Origin: Thermobifida cellulosilytica TB100
Lineage (GTDB): Bacteria; Actinomycetota; Actinomycetes; Streptosporangiales; Streptosporangiaceae
DNA length: 59,904 nucleotides
NCBI RefSeq assembly: GCF_001517975.1
Contig: NZ_KQ950185.1
Coordinates: 179,739-239,642 of the forward strand
Reading direction: 5' to 3'
The position numbers and the translations under genes are program-made. The notes beneath the pieces are model-generated. The model did not search any database. It was not told the origin of the DNA and was given only the letters and a program-made list of their open reading frames with translations. Below are positions 47,029 through 55,393 of the stretch, piece after piece. Position 1 is the first letter of the stretch. Each line of letters begins with the position of its first letter.

Positions 47029-47409
47029 TTGAGCGTTCCCGCAGAGCTGGGTTACACCAAGGAGCACGAGTGGGTGGCTGTCAACGAGGACATCGCCACC
47101 GTCGGTATCACGGCCTTCGCCGCCGAGGCGCTGGGGGACATCGTCTACGTCGAACTGCCGGAGGTCGGTTCGACCGTCACCGCTGGTGACAGTTGCGGCG
47201 AAATCGAGTCGCACAAGTCGGTCAGCGAGATCTATTCTCCGGTCTCCGGGGAGGTCGTCGATGTCAACCAGGCCGCGGTGGACGACCCTGAACTGATCGG
47301 CTCCGACCCCTACGGCCGGGGCTGGCTGTTCAAGGTGGAGCTCGCGGACGAGCCCGCCGATTTGCTCACCCCGGAGCAGTACACGCAGCTCACCGAAGGC
47401 GAAGGTTAG
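47029..47409 (+). CDS. gcvH: Glycine cleavage system H protein
   Basis: A 126-residue lipoyl carrier. The lipoylated residue is Lys63 in [33 protein letters not shown] and [17 protein letters not shown] are standard. It shuttles the aminomethyl group between GcvP and GcvT. The start is TTG 47029, with the ribosome site GGAGAG 8 bases upstream; the next in-frame Met codon lies inside the domain or is absent. It ends 7 bases before glyA. Confidence 0.96.
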   Translation: MSVPAELGYTKEHEWVAVNEDIATVGITAFAAEALGDIVYVELPEVGSTVTAGDSCGEIESHKSVSEIYSPVSGEVVDVNQAAVDDPELIGSDPYGRGWLFKVELADEPADLLTPEQYTQLTEGEG

Positions 47410-47416
47410 GAAACTC

Positions 47417-48688
47417 ATGACCGCCCAGAGCAATCCGCTCAACCAGTCGCTGGCGCAGCTCGACCCGGAGGTCGCGGCCGCCGTGGACGCCGAGCTCGCC
47501 CGCCAGCGCGACACCCTGGAGATGATCGCCTCCGAGAACTTCGCCCCGCGGGCGGTCCTGGAGGCGCAGGGGTCGGTCCTGACCAACAAGTACGCCGAGG
47601 GCTACCCGGGCCGCCGCTACTACGGCGGCTGCGAGCACGTGGACGTCGTCGAGCAGTTGGCCATCGACCGCGCCAAGGCGCTGTTCGGGGCCGAGCACGC
47701 GAACGTGCAGCCGCACTCGGGTGCGCAGGCCAACACCGCGGTGTACTTCGCGCTGCTGCAACCGGGCGACACCATCCTGGGCCTGGACCTGGCGCACGGC
47801 GGGCACCTGACCCACGGCATGCGGATCAACTACTCCGGCAAGATCCTCAACGCCGTGGCCTACCACGTGCGCGAGTCCGACGGCCTGGTCGACTACGACG
47901 AGGTCGAGGCGCTGGCCAAGGAGCACCAGCCGAAGCTGATCATCGCGGGCTGGTCGGCCTACCCGCGCCAGCTCGACTTCGCCCGCTTCCGGGAGATCGC
48001 CGACCAGACGGGCGCCCTGCTCATGGTGGACATGGCGCACTTCGCGGGCCTGGTCGCGGCCGGTCTGCACCCCAACCCGGTGCCCTACGCCGACGTGGTG
48101 ACCACCACCACGCACAAGACGCTGGGCGGTCCGCGCGGCGGTCTCATCCTGGCCAAGGCGGACCTGGGCAAGAAGATCAACTCGGCGGTGTTCCCGGGCA
48201 TGCAGGGCGGCCCGCTGGAGCACGTGATCGCTGCCAAGGCCGTGGCGCTGAAGGTCGCGGCGAGCGAGGAGTTCGCCGAGCGCCAGCGGCGCACCCTGTC
48301 GGGCGCGCGCATCCTCGCCGAGCGGCTCACCCGCCCCGACGCCGCCGAGGCGGGGGTCCGGGTGCTCAGCGGCGGCACCGACGTGCACCTGGTCCTGGTC
48401 GACCTGGTCAACTCCCAGCTCAACGGCAAGGAGGCGGAGGACCGGCTGCACGAGATCGGCATCACGGTCAACCGCAACGCGGTGCCCAACGACCCGCGTC
48501 CGCCCATGGTCACCTCGGGTCTGCGCATCGGTACCCCGGCCCTGGCCACCCGCGGTTTCGGCGACGCCGACTTCGCGGAGGTCGCCGACGTCATCGCCGA
48601 GGCGCTCAAGCCGGAGTTCGATGCCCCGGCGCTGCGCTCCCGGGTCCGGGCGCTCGCCGCGAAGCACCCGCTCTACCCGGGGCTGTAA
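47417..48688 (+). CDS. glyA: Serine hydroxymethyltransferase
   Basis: A 423-residue PLP enzyme that interconverts serine plus THF with glycine plus 5,10-methylene-THF. [20 protein letters not shown] is the N-terminal signature, [12 protein letters not shown] binds the cofactor region, and the PLP Lys (near residue 233) lies in [14 protein letters not shown]. Length and motifs are complete. ATG 47417 follows GGTTAGGAAACTC. Coupled with gcvT and gcvH it links glycine breakdown to serine and one-carbon supply. Confidence 0.97.
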   Translation: MTAQSNPLNQSLAQLDPEVAAAVDAELARQRDTLEMIASENFAPRAVLEAQGSVLTNKYAEGYPGRRYYGGCEHVDVVEQLAIDRAKALFGAEHANVQPHSGAQANTAVYFALLQPGDTILGLDLAHGGHLTHGMRINYSGKILNAVAYHVRESDGLVDYDEVEALAKEHQPKLIIAGWSAYPRQLDFARFREIADQTGALLMVDMAHFAGLVAAGLHPNPVPYADVVTTTTHKTLGGPRGGLILAKADLGKKINSAVFPGMQGGPLEHVIAAKAVALKVAASEEFAERQRRTLSGARILAERLTRPDAAEAGVRVLSGGTDVHLVLVDLVNSQLNGKEAEDRLHEIGITVNRNAVPNDPRPPMVTSGLRIGTPALATRGFGDADFAEVADVIAEALKPEFDAPALRSRVRALAAKHPLYPGL

Positions 48689-48742
48689 CCCGTCCCGGTT
48701 CTGGCTTTCTGGGGGTCTGACCTGGTCAGGCCCCCTTCGTCG

Positions 48743-49165
48743 TCAGCGGTCCGCCGTCCGGCGGCCGTTGCGAAGGTCGGGGTCCGTCCAGAGCACCTCC
48801 CACAGGTGCCCGTCGAGGTCCTCGAAGCCCCAGGAGTACACGCCCTCGTGCTGCACGGGGTCGAGGGAGGGCCGTGCCCCGGCCATGAAGGCCCTGTTGA
48901 CCAGCTCGTCCACCTCGTCCCGGCGGTCGACGGACATCGACAGGACGACCTCGGTGCGCCTCGCCGTGTCGGCCAGCTCCTTCGTGGTGAAGCGCCGGAA
49001 GGCAGGCTCGGTGAGCAGCATCACGAAACTGCCGTCGTTGACGACCATGCAGGCGGCGGCGTCGTCGGAGAGCCGGGGGTCGAAGCGGAACCCGAGGGCG
49101 GCGAAGAAGCCCAGGGACCTCCTCAGGTCCTTGACGGGCAGGTTCACGAAGCTCTTGCGGGTCAT
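48743..49165 (-). CDS. VOC-superfamily (glyoxalase/bleomycin resistance-like) protein
   Basis: A 140-residue vicinal-oxygen-chelate protein with two beta-alpha-beta-beta-beta modules: NLPVKDLRRSLGFFAALGF at the start and VYSWGFEDLDGHLWEVLW at the end, where the terminal Glu of the second module is a usual metal ligand. The His expected in the first module is not obvious, so metal binding is uncertain. Close relatives are described as lactoylglutathione-lyase-like proteins of unknown substrate. ATG 49165 has GCGGGAGG upstream. It is convergent with glyA. Confidence 0.88.
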   Translation of the reverse strand: MTRKSFVNLPVKDLRRSLGFFAALGFRFDPRLSDDAAACMVVNDGSFVMLLTEPAFRRFTTKELADTARRTEVVLSMSVDRRDEVDELVNRAFMAGARPSLDPVQHEGVYSWGFEDLDGHLWEVLWTDPDLRNGRRTADR

Positions 49166-49397
49166 GGCCGTCCTCCCGCGGCGGGGGCGGCGGGCGTCCG
49201 TCGCGGCGGCTGCGCCCCGTCGCGTCCTCCGCGCCCGCTGCCCGCGGAGCTGCGCTCCGGCCGTCGCGCGGCCGGCGCGGGGCCCTGCGGTCGTGGGTCC
49301 TCGCCCCTTCGGGACCGCCCGGGGGCGCCGGGTCCACGGAGACGGCACCGGAACCGCTGCGGGGCCCGGTGCCGTCCCGGCCGCCGCGCGCCCACGG

Positions 49398-49997
49398 TCA
49401 CGCCTTGGCGGGACGTACGTGGACCCGTACCTTGGGTTCCCCGGCCAGGGCCAGTTCGACGAGCTTGCGCTCCACCGCGCTCTGGACCGCCGGGGTGACC
49501 TCGGCCGCGCGGTGCGCCTCGGCGTCGGCGCGCACCTTCACGCGCTGCCGGGTCAGGGTGACCCGCGCGTCGCGCACCCCGTCCACCTCGCAGGCCGCCG
49601 CGGCCAGGATCCGGCGCAGCGCCCCCCGGGACATCCCGGCCGCGAACGCCGGGTCCTGGGGCTGCCACGTCGCTCCGCGCCCCCAGCCGGGAACCAGTGC
49701 GAGGGCGATCAGCAGCAGGCTGACCAGCATGAGGACCGCGGAGGCTGCCTGGACTGCGGGGTTGCTCCACCGGGCCGCCTGTTCGCCCGCCCGGTCCACG
49801 GGCAGCAGGCTGAGCGGACTTCCCGCAAGCGCGGAGACGACCTCCGCGGCGGCCAGTCCGGTCACCGCCACGAGCACCCCGCCGACCGCCACCATCGCCC
49901 ACGACCGGTACGGCCGGAGTGTGCGCACGGCCGCGTGGTCGGCCCGTCCGGCGGTGCCCGACTCCGAACGGCCCAGCACCTCTTCCACCGTCGTCAT
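49398..49997 (-). CDS. DUF6286/Asp23-associated-type membrane protein
   Basis: A 199-residue protein with two transmembrane helices (about 34-57 and 85-105) and a C-terminal soluble domain of about 90 residues (ALRRILAAAACEVDGVRDAR, then VKVRADAEAHRAAEVTPAVQ). The tail has the strand-helix look of Asp23/Gls24-associated proteins of the cell-envelope stress type; such genes usually sit beside asp23 genes, but here the gene is alone. ATG 49997 has GGGGGGAC 5 bases upstream. A promoter about 310 bases upstream would give a long leader. Confidence 0.7.
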   Translation of the reverse strand: MTTVEEVLGRSESGTAGRADHAAVRTLRPYRSWAMVAVGGVLVAVTGLAAAEVVSALAGSPLSLLPVDRAGEQAARWSNPAVQAASAVLMLVSLLLIALALVPGWGRGATWQPQDPAFAAGMSRGALRRILAAAACEVDGVRDARVTLTRQRVKVRADAEAHRAAEVTPAVQSAVERKLVELALAGEPKVRVHVRPAKA

Positions 49998-50305
49998 GCC
50001 TGTCCCCCCAATCTCTGGGCGTCGAGTGCGGGCGACGCCCCGGCTTGCTCTTCCGCCCCGGTACTTCGCGAAGTCTGTGTGCTTTACCCGTTTTTCCGTC
50101 TTTTGATCGGTGCCGCGGGAAGCATTGCTCTTCCGTCTACCCACACCGACCGTTGTCAGTGCTCCGGGGCGTCCTCGGCCGCCCACCGGATCCGGGCGGC
50201 AAAATTCCGAACAGCTCTCGGACTCCTCTCGCCCGTGGGTCCGCCGCCTACGCCTACCACGGCACACCAATCTTTGTGAGTTTCACCACTCACCCACGCA
50301 CCAGA

Positions 50306-50334
50306 CTCCTATGCCACTCGCAACACCCAGTCAA
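50306..50334 (-). promoter_or_regulatory. Minus-strand promoter, long leader to DUF6286-type gene
   Basis: On the minus strand TTGACT (50334-50329) and TAGGAG (50311-50306) are 17 bases apart. The only leftward gene ahead begins at 49997, so the leader would be about 300 bases. The 468-base stretch 49998-50465 has no other recognisable gene; a structured or regulatory leader is possible. Confidence 0.4.
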
Positions 50335-50422
50335 ACACGCAGCGTAATCAACTTATCGCAGGAGGAGGGACGACCCGCTGCCGCCTACCGTGAGTCGGCG
50401 CAGGACAGGGGCGGGAACAGCG

Positions 50423-50453
50423 CCCGTCCGGGGCTCGGGAGGCCCCGGACGGG
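50423..50453 (-). terminator. Terminator of purU
   Basis: A 12-bp stem with arms CCCGTCCGGGGC and its complement starts 13 bases after the purU stop on the minus strand. There is no T-tract, as often in high-GC genomes. Confidence 0.55.
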
Positions 50454-50465
50454 ATCAGCGCAACG

Positions 50466-51323
50466 TCACCGGAACACCACGGTCTTGCTGCCGTTGAGCA
50501 GGATGCGATGCTCGGCGTGCCAGTTCACCGCGCGGGCCAGCGCCACCGACTCCAGATCGCGTCCCACGGCGGTGAGCTGCTCCGGGCTGAAGGTGTGGTC
50601 CACGCGCACGACCTCCTGCTCGATGATCGGCCCCTCGTCCAGGTCGGCCGTCACGTAGTGCGCCGTCGCGCCGATCAGCTTCACCCCGCGGGCGTGCGCC
50701 TGGTGGTAGGGGCGCGCACCCTTGAAGCTCGGCAGGAAGGAGTGGTGGATGTTGATGACCCGCCCCGCCAGCTTCTGGCACAGGTCCTCGGAGAGCACCT
50801 GCATGTACCGGGCCAGCACCACCAGGTCGACGTTGTAGGACTGGACCAGTTCCAGCAGACGCGACTCCTGCTCCTTCTTGGTCTCCGGGGTCACCGGCAG
50901 GTGGTGGAAGTCCACCCCGTAGGAGTCGGCCAGGAACTCCAGGTCCGGGTGGTTGGACACCACGGCCGTGATGTCGGCGTTGAGCAGGCCGCTGCGCTGC
51001 CGGTAGAGCAGGTCGTTCAGGCAGTGCCCGTACTTGGAGACCATCACCAGCACCCGGGTGCGCACGTCGCGCCGCCACAGGTTCCACTCCATCCGGTGCT
51101 CCGTCGCCACGGGCGCCAGGGCGCCCCGCAGCGTGTCCTCGTCCACCGCGGGATCCTCGGCGACGAACTGCACCCGCATGAAGAACCGGCCCGTGTAGTG
51201 GTCGCCGAACTGCTGGCTCTCCTCGATGTTGCACTTGTACGCGGTCAGCAGGCTGGCCACCGCCGCAACGATTCCACGGCTGTCGGGGCACGACAGCGTC
51301 AGCACGAACTCGCGATCACTCAT
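50466..51323 (-). CDS. purU: Formyltetrahydrofolate deformylase
   Basis: A 285-residue enzyme that hydrolyses 10-formyl-THF to THF and formate, balancing one-carbon pools. Residues 5-85 form an ACT-like regulatory domain (LTLSCPDSRGIVAAVASLL), and the rest is a formyltransferase-type hydrolase with NIHHSFLPSFKGARPYHQA and YVTADLDEGPII supplying the Asn, His and Asp of the active site. ATG 51323 has only GGAAC upstream. Its location near gcvT-gcvH-glyA fits folate metabolism. It is divergent from the PLP-enzyme gene at 51501. Confidence 0.95.
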   Translation of the reverse strand: MSDREFVLTLSCPDSRGIVAAVASLLTAYKCNIEESQQFGDHYTGRFFMRVQFVAEDPAVDEDTLRGALAPVATEHRMEWNLWRRDVRTRVLVMVSKYGHCLNDLLYRQRSGLLNADITAVVSNHPDLEFLADSYGVDFHHLPVTPETKKEQESRLLELVQSYNVDLVVLARYMQVLSEDLCQKLAGRVINIHHSFLPSFKGARPYHQAHARGVKLIGATAHYVTADLDEGPIIEQEVVRVDHTFSPEQLTAVGRDLESVALARAVNWHAEHRILLNGSKTVVFR

Positions 51324-51462
51324 GTTCCAAGGGGACTTTCGACAGGGAAACGGGCCGCACCCATCCTCGGTTCCTCGGTCTCGGGAACTTCCAGAGTAAC
51401 CGGGCTCACGGTGCCGGGTGACGACCAACCCGCCGCGCCCCGGACCGTCCCGCCGAGCAGAA

Positions 51463-51479
51463 TGTGAATAACTTTCACA
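51463..51479. promoter_or_regulatory. Operator candidate between purU and the PLP-enzyme gene
   Basis: TGTGAA-taact-TTCACA is a perfect inverted repeat with 6-base arms, 21 bases before the rightward start. It resembles GntR/CRP-class half sites. It could control the PLP enzyme, purU, or both. Confidence 0.4.
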
Positions 51480-51500
51480 CAAATGTGGGATGCTCCCCCC

Positions 51501-52706
51501 ATGAGCAGCCTCCGCCGCCGGTACGAGACGGCCACCTCCCATCTCCGCGCCCCCTTCGCCATCGTCGACCTGGCCGTCCTGCGCGCCAACGCGGCCGACC
51601 TGGTCCGCCGCGCCCGGGGCACCCCGATCCGGGTCGCCAGCAAGTCCGTGCGCTGCCGCCCCCTGCTCCGCGAGATCCTCGCCATGCCGGGCTTCTCCGG
51701 GATCATGGCCTACACCCTCGACGAGGCGCTCTGGCTGGCCACCGACCCCGGCAGCGCCGACTTCGCCACCGACGTCCTGGTCGCCTACCCCACCGTCGAC
51801 ACCGACGCCATCGCCCGCCTGGCCGCCTCCCCCGAGGCGGCAGCCCGGATCACCCTCATGGTCGACTCGGTGCGCCACCTGGACCTCATCACCGCCGCCG
51901 CACCCGACCCGGCCGCCCCCGTGCGGGTGTGCCTCGACATCGACACCAGTTGGCAGCCGCTCGGCCCCGCCGTCCGCATCGGCGCCCACCGGTCCCCGAT
52001 CCGCACCCCCCAGCAGGCCGCGGCACTGGCCCGGGCCGTCGTCCGCCGCCCGGGACTGCGCCTGGACGGCATCATGGCCTACGAGGCCCAGATCGCGGGG
52101 GTGGGCGACGCTCTCCCCGGCCGTCCCCTCTACAGCGCCGCCGTGCGCTGGATGCAGCGCCGCTCCCGCCGGGAACTGGCCCGCCGCCGCGCCGCCGTGG
52201 TACGGGCCGTCCGCGACGTCGCCGACCTGCGCTTCGTCAACGGCGGCGGCACCGGAAGCCTGCACACCACCAGCCGGGAGCGCGCCGTCACCGAGGTCGC
52301 CGCGGGCTCCGGCCTGTACCAGCCCAGGCTCTTCGACCACTACCGGTCGGTGGACCGCAGTCCCGCAGCGCTCTTCGCGCTTCCCGTCGTCCGCCGCCCC
52401 GCTCCCGGCGTGGCCACCGCCCTGGGCGGCGGCTACCTCGCCTCGGGCGTCCCCGACCGGACCCGGCTGCCCCAGCCCTACCTGCCCTCCGGGCTGCGGT
52501 TCAGCCCGTCCGAGGGTGCGGGGGAGGTCCAGACCCCGCTGCTCGGCGCCGTCGCCGACACCCTCGACGTCGGCGACCTGGTGTGGCTGCGTCACGCCAA
52601 GGCCGGAGAACTGTGCGAGCACTTCGACCGGCTGCACCTGGTGGACGGGGAGCGCGTGGTCGCCTCCGTGCCCACCTACCGGGGCGAGGGCAAGACGTTC
52701 CTGTGA
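51501..52706 (+). CDS. PLP-dependent amino acid deaminase/aldolase (alanine-racemase-like fold)
   Basis: A 401-residue fold-type III PLP enzyme. The cofactor Lys is residue 48 in IRVASKSVRC; GIMAYEAQIAG lies on the barrel, FVNGGGTGSLHTT binds phosphate, and GDLVWLRHAKAGELCEHFD in the C-terminal domain is the His/Cys-containing metal region of D-threonine-aldolase/D-serine-dehydratase relatives. Expected substrates are D-amino acids or beta-hydroxy amino acids. ATG 51501 is 6 bases after a CCCCCC run with GGGA further upstream. Divergent from purU. Confidence 0.85.
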   Translation: MSSLRRRYETATSHLRAPFAIVDLAVLRANAADLVRRARGTPIRVASKSVRCRPLLREILAMPGFSGIMAYTLDEALWLATDPGSADFATDVLVAYPTVDTDAIARLAASPEAAARITLMVDSVRHLDLITAAAPDPAAPVRVCLDIDTSWQPLGPAVRIGAHRSPIRTPQQAAALARAVVRRPGLRLDGIMAYEAQIAGVGDALPGRPLYSAAVRWMQRRSRRELARRRAAVVRAVRDVADLRFVNGGGTGSLHTTSRERAVTEVAAGSGLYQPRLFDHYRSVDRSPAALFALPVVRRPAPGVATALGGGYLASGVPDRTRLPQPYLPSGLRFSPSEGAGEVQTPLLGAVADTLDVGDLVWLRHAKAGELCEHFDRLHLVDGERVVASVPTYRGEGKTFL

Positions 52707-52753
52707 ACACGAACGGCGGTGCCGGACCGCTCCGGCACCGCCGTGTCAGCGCT

Positions 52754-53152
52754 TCAGTGCCTGCTGCGCCGTCGCAGCGCGATGAGCACGCCCACGGCCA
52801 CGACCACTCCGACGCCCACTCCGATCAGCACCGCAGGAGAGGGCGGCTGGCGCAGCTCGTACTCGGTCACGACCTCGTTCTCGCCGCCGACCAGGACGGC
52901 CCCCTCCGGGGGCTCGACCGGCCTGCTGCTCCTGCGCCGCACCGGGTCGCCGACCGCGATCGCCCGCGCCTCCTCGGCCAGGTGGCCGCCGGCCTGACGC
53001 ACCTTCTGCAACCCGCGCCTGGCGATGCTCCTGGGACTGGCCCGGTCGACAAGCGCGTCGATTGACGCTGCCAGTTGCCGCTGGACCTGCTCGATCTCCG
53101 CCTGCACGGCCGCCGGGTCACGCTGCCGCCTCGCGGAACCGCGTCCTCTCAT
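52754..53152 (-). CDS. DUF3618 domain membrane protein
   Basis: A 132-residue protein. The N-terminal half has the DUF3618 pattern AVQAEIEQVQRQLAASIDAL, an amphipathic helix, followed by RSIARRGLQKVR. A transmembrane helix lies near the C-terminus (about 107-126, AVLIGVGVGVVVAVGVLIAL) with a short basic tail. Function unknown; such proteins often occur with membrane or stress genes in actinobacteria. ATG 53152 has GGAGGCGGCGGT just upstream, and it begins 16 bases after the CDP-alcohol transferase gene in the same direction, so the two form an operon. Confidence 0.82.
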   Translation of the reverse strand: MRGRGSARRQRDPAAVQAEIEQVQRQLAASIDALVDRASPRSIARRGLQKVRQAGGHLAEEARAIAVGDPVRRRSSRPVEPPEGAVLVGGENEVVTEYELRQPPSPAVLIGVGVGVVVAVGVLIALRRRSRH

Positions 53153-53168
53153 ACCGCCGCCTCCTTCG

Positions 53169-54239
53169 CTACCGCAGGCTGGCCTGCGGCGGACTCTCAT
53201 CCGGGGTCTGGTTGATGCCTTCTTCGCCAGGCGTGCGCGTGAACCGCAGCGCGCTCTCGATCCCGTCCACCACCCGGAAGAAGTCCAGCGTGGACAACCA
53301 CAGTTTATAGACGATCAAGATCTCGAACGCGAGGAGCAGAGCCCCGGCCACCACGGTGATCCAGACGATCGCCGTGGCCGAGAACACCGCCGCCAGCGGC
53401 GCCAGCACGAACACCGCGATCTGGAACTCGATCCCGCTCACCAGGTGGGTGCGGATGCGCCGCGCCCGCAGGAACTCCCAGAACCTCTGGTACCAGGGAA
53501 AGCGGTGCCGGAACCCCTCGTGCAGGTCCACGCGCGGCAGCCGCACGTCCGGCTGCTTGCCGGAGTCCCGGTCGGCGCGGTTCTCCCGTTCCGTCTGCGA
53601 CCGCAGCAACTGCTCCAGTACCGAGATGCCGTGCCTGAGGACCGCCTGCTCCCCCGTGTCGCTCATCGGCTGCCCCACCGCGGCCGCCTCGCCGGGTTCC
53701 AGCATCGACAGCGTCGCCCGCGCCCACTCCAGCACCCCGGCCAGGCGGGACCGCATCTCCCTGCGCACCTTGTACACCTGGAGCGCGTTCAGGTAGCGCA
53801 GCATGTCGCAGAAGACCACCGCCAGCGCCAGCCAGACGAAGACGACCCGTCCGGTCAGCACGTACTGGCCGCCCATGAGCGCGATCGCGCACACCAGCAC
53901 CCGGAAGCGGTCGAAGACGTAGTCCATCCAGGACCCGAAGAGCGACTCCTGGTCGGTCAGCCGGGCCAGCTTGCCGTCCATGCAGTCCACGAGGAAGCAC
54001 AGGTAGTAGAGGACCGCCCCGGCGACCAGGAAGGGCCACAGCCCCACCGCGAAGCAGGCCGCCGCCGCGAGCCCCAGCAGCAGCACCGCCACCGTCAACT
54101 GGTTCGGCGTGATCGACGTCCGGTTGGCGACCAGACGGACCAGGCGGATCGCGATCGGATCGACCGCCCACACCGTCCACCAGGAATCGCGCTCCCGGCA
54201 CACGCGGCTGCGGACCTGGTCCAGGGTGTAGCTGGGCAT
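53169..54239 (-). CDS. CDP-alcohol phosphatidyltransferase family protein
   Basis: A 356-residue membrane enzyme. The catalytic signature D-x2-DG-x2-AR-x8-G-x3-D-x3-D is complete at about residues 81-106 (DCMDGKLARLT, then GSWMDYVFD). Around eight hydrophobic helices surround it, and residues 170-250 form a hydrophilic cytosolic insert that is longer than in PgsA or CdsA partners. It should transfer a CDP-linked lipid or sugar alcohol to a phosphate acceptor; the product is unknown. ATG 54239 is 6 bases after GAGGAG; an overlapping ATG at 54245 is too close to that site. Followed by the DUF3618 gene. Confidence 0.88.
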   Translation of the reverse strand: MPSYTLDQVRSRVCRERDSWWTVWAVDPIAIRLVRLVANRTSITPNQLTVAVLLLGLAAAACFAVGLWPFLVAGAVLYYLCFLVDCMDGKLARLTDQESLFGSWMDYVFDRFRVLVCAIALMGGQYVLTGRVVFVWLALAVVFCDMLRYLNALQVYKVRREMRSRLAGVLEWARATLSMLEPGEAAAVGQPMSDTGEQAVLRHGISVLEQLLRSQTERENRADRDSGKQPDVRLPRVDLHEGFRHRFPWYQRFWEFLRARRIRTHLVSGIEFQIAVFVLAPLAAVFSATAIVWITVVAGALLLAFEILIVYKLWLSTLDFFRVVDGIESALRFTRTPGEEGINQTPDESPPQASLR

Positions 54240-54372
54240 CGTCATCTCCTCGAACACGAAGCCTGGGGAACGCTTCGAGCCACCCCGTCGGCGACCGCCC
54301 TCACCGCGAAGCCGGCGCGCCCGCCTCCCGCGTCCCGGATGCCCGGTCTGGCGCAGGAGGGCTTGGTTAACC

Positions 54373-54498
54373 TTAAGACGAAGAACATCCGTCACGGGCC
54401 GTCGTGGCCAAAGCGTTTCCCCTCTCCACCGCAGCGACCGGGCCTCCTCTGCCCCGGTTGTGGAGTTTCGGCCAGACCACTCCGGACTTCTTGCCCAT
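54373..54498 (-). CDS. Possible small protein, 41 aa
   Basis: A short frame starting MGKKSGVVWPKLHNRGRGG with the good ribosome site AAGAGGACGAC directly upstream and a CCCTAGTC element about 15 bases further. It ends at TAA-type stop 54373 and is divergent from the peroxiredoxin gene. No similarity is recognised and the coding signal is thin, so it may be chance. The remainder of the 331-base interval 54240-54570 is non-coding. Confidence 0.3.
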   Translation of the reverse strand: MGKKSGVVWPKLHNRGRGGPVAAVERGNALATTARDGCSSS

Positions 54499-54570
54499 GT
54501 CGTCCTCTTTGCGGACTAGGGTGGGAAAACACACAACTGGCGCAGAGTCCCCTATCCTGAGGAGTCCACG

Positions 54571-55053
54571 TTGCGCGAGAACACGATCCGGCTCCAGCCC
54601 GGTGACATCGCCCCCGACTTCACCCTGGACAGCGCGGACGGCACTACCGTCACCCTCAGCGAAGTGCTCAAAGAGCACGACCGGGTGGTGCTGTACTTCT
54701 ACCCGGCGGCCATGACGCCGGGGTGCACCACACAGGCCTGCGACTTCCGCGACAACCTGCACGCCTTCGACAAGGCCGGGCTGGCCGTACTGGGGATCTC
54801 TCCCGACTCCCTGACCCGGCTGGCCAAGTTCGTGGAACAGGAAGGTCTGACCTTCCCGCTGCTGAGCGACCCCGACCGCTCGGTTCTCACCTCCTACGGC
54901 GCCTTCGGGGAGAAGAAGAACTACGGCCGGATCGTGCAGGGCGTCATCCGCTCCACCTTCGTCGTCTCCGCCGGGCGCACCGTGGAGCACGCCTACTACA
55001 ACGTGCGGGCCTCCGGCCACGTCGAACGGCTCATGCGCGACCTGGGACTGTGA
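54571..55053 (+). CDS. bcp: Thioredoxin-dependent peroxiredoxin (Bcp/PrxQ)
   Basis: A 160-residue peroxiredoxin of the BCP group. The peroxidatic Cys52 and resolving Cys57 lie in TPGCTTQACDFRD, giving the atypical 2-Cys arrangement. GDIAPDFTLDSADG is the N-terminal signature, and the conserved Arg is in QGVIRSTFVV. It reduces H2O2 and organic peroxides using thioredoxin in the cytosol. The start TTG 54571 has GAGGAG 6 bases upstream. A TATCCT element near 54552 may be the -10 of its promoter. Confidence 0.95.
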   Translation: MRENTIRLQPGDIAPDFTLDSADGTTVTLSEVLKEHDRVVLYFYPAAMTPGCTTQACDFRDNLHAFDKAGLAVLGISPDSLTRLAKFVEQEGLTFPLLSDPDRSVLTSYGAFGEKKNYGRIVQGVIRSTFVVSAGRTVEHAYYNVRASGHVERLMRDLGL

Positions 55054-55228
55054 CGACTTCCCGCCGCACCGCGGATCCGATCCCCCCGCACCACCCGCAC
55101 GGACTTCCCCGCACACCCGAGACCGCCATCGGCGGTCCACCCGCACGACTTGCATTTCCCCCGCCTAAACTGCCAGTCTCAGACAGAAGCTCTCTCGGTT
55201 CTCCGACAGCCACCGGAGACGGGAGCCC

Positions 55229-55302
55229 GGGGCCGTAGCCCAACGGCAGGAGGCGGCGGCTTTAGGTGCCGTACAGTGCGGGTTCGAATCCCGCCGGCCC
55301 TA
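55229..55302 (+). tRNA. tRNA with anticodon UAG (nominal Leu), short variable loop
   Basis: A 74-nt cloverleaf: acceptor GGGGCCG/CGGCCCT (first pair G-U), 3-bp D-stem GCC/GGC with GG in the loop, anticodon stem GCGGC/GCCGT with loop TTTAGGT (anticodon TAG), variable loop ACAGT and T-arm GCGGG-TTCGAAT-CCCGC, discriminator A. Anticodon UAG would read CUA (Leu), but tRNA-Leu normally has a long variable arm, absent here. CCA is not encoded. The anticodon arm resembles tRNA-Gln. The identity is therefore uncertain. Confidence 0.85.
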
Positions 55303-55310
55303 CACGAGAA

Positions 55311-55350
55311 ACCGGCCGGGGAAGCGGGTTCTCCCGCTTCCCCGGCCGGT
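55311..55350. terminator. 18-bp terminator hairpin
   Basis: Arms 55311-55328 and 55333-55350 pair perfectly around TTCT and are followed by TCTGTCGTTC. It serves the rightward tRNA and the leftward kinase gene that ends at 55394. Confidence 0.8.
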
Positions 55351-55393
55351 TCTGTCGTTCTCGGCGCTGCCTGGCAGCCCCGCGGTCCTTCGC

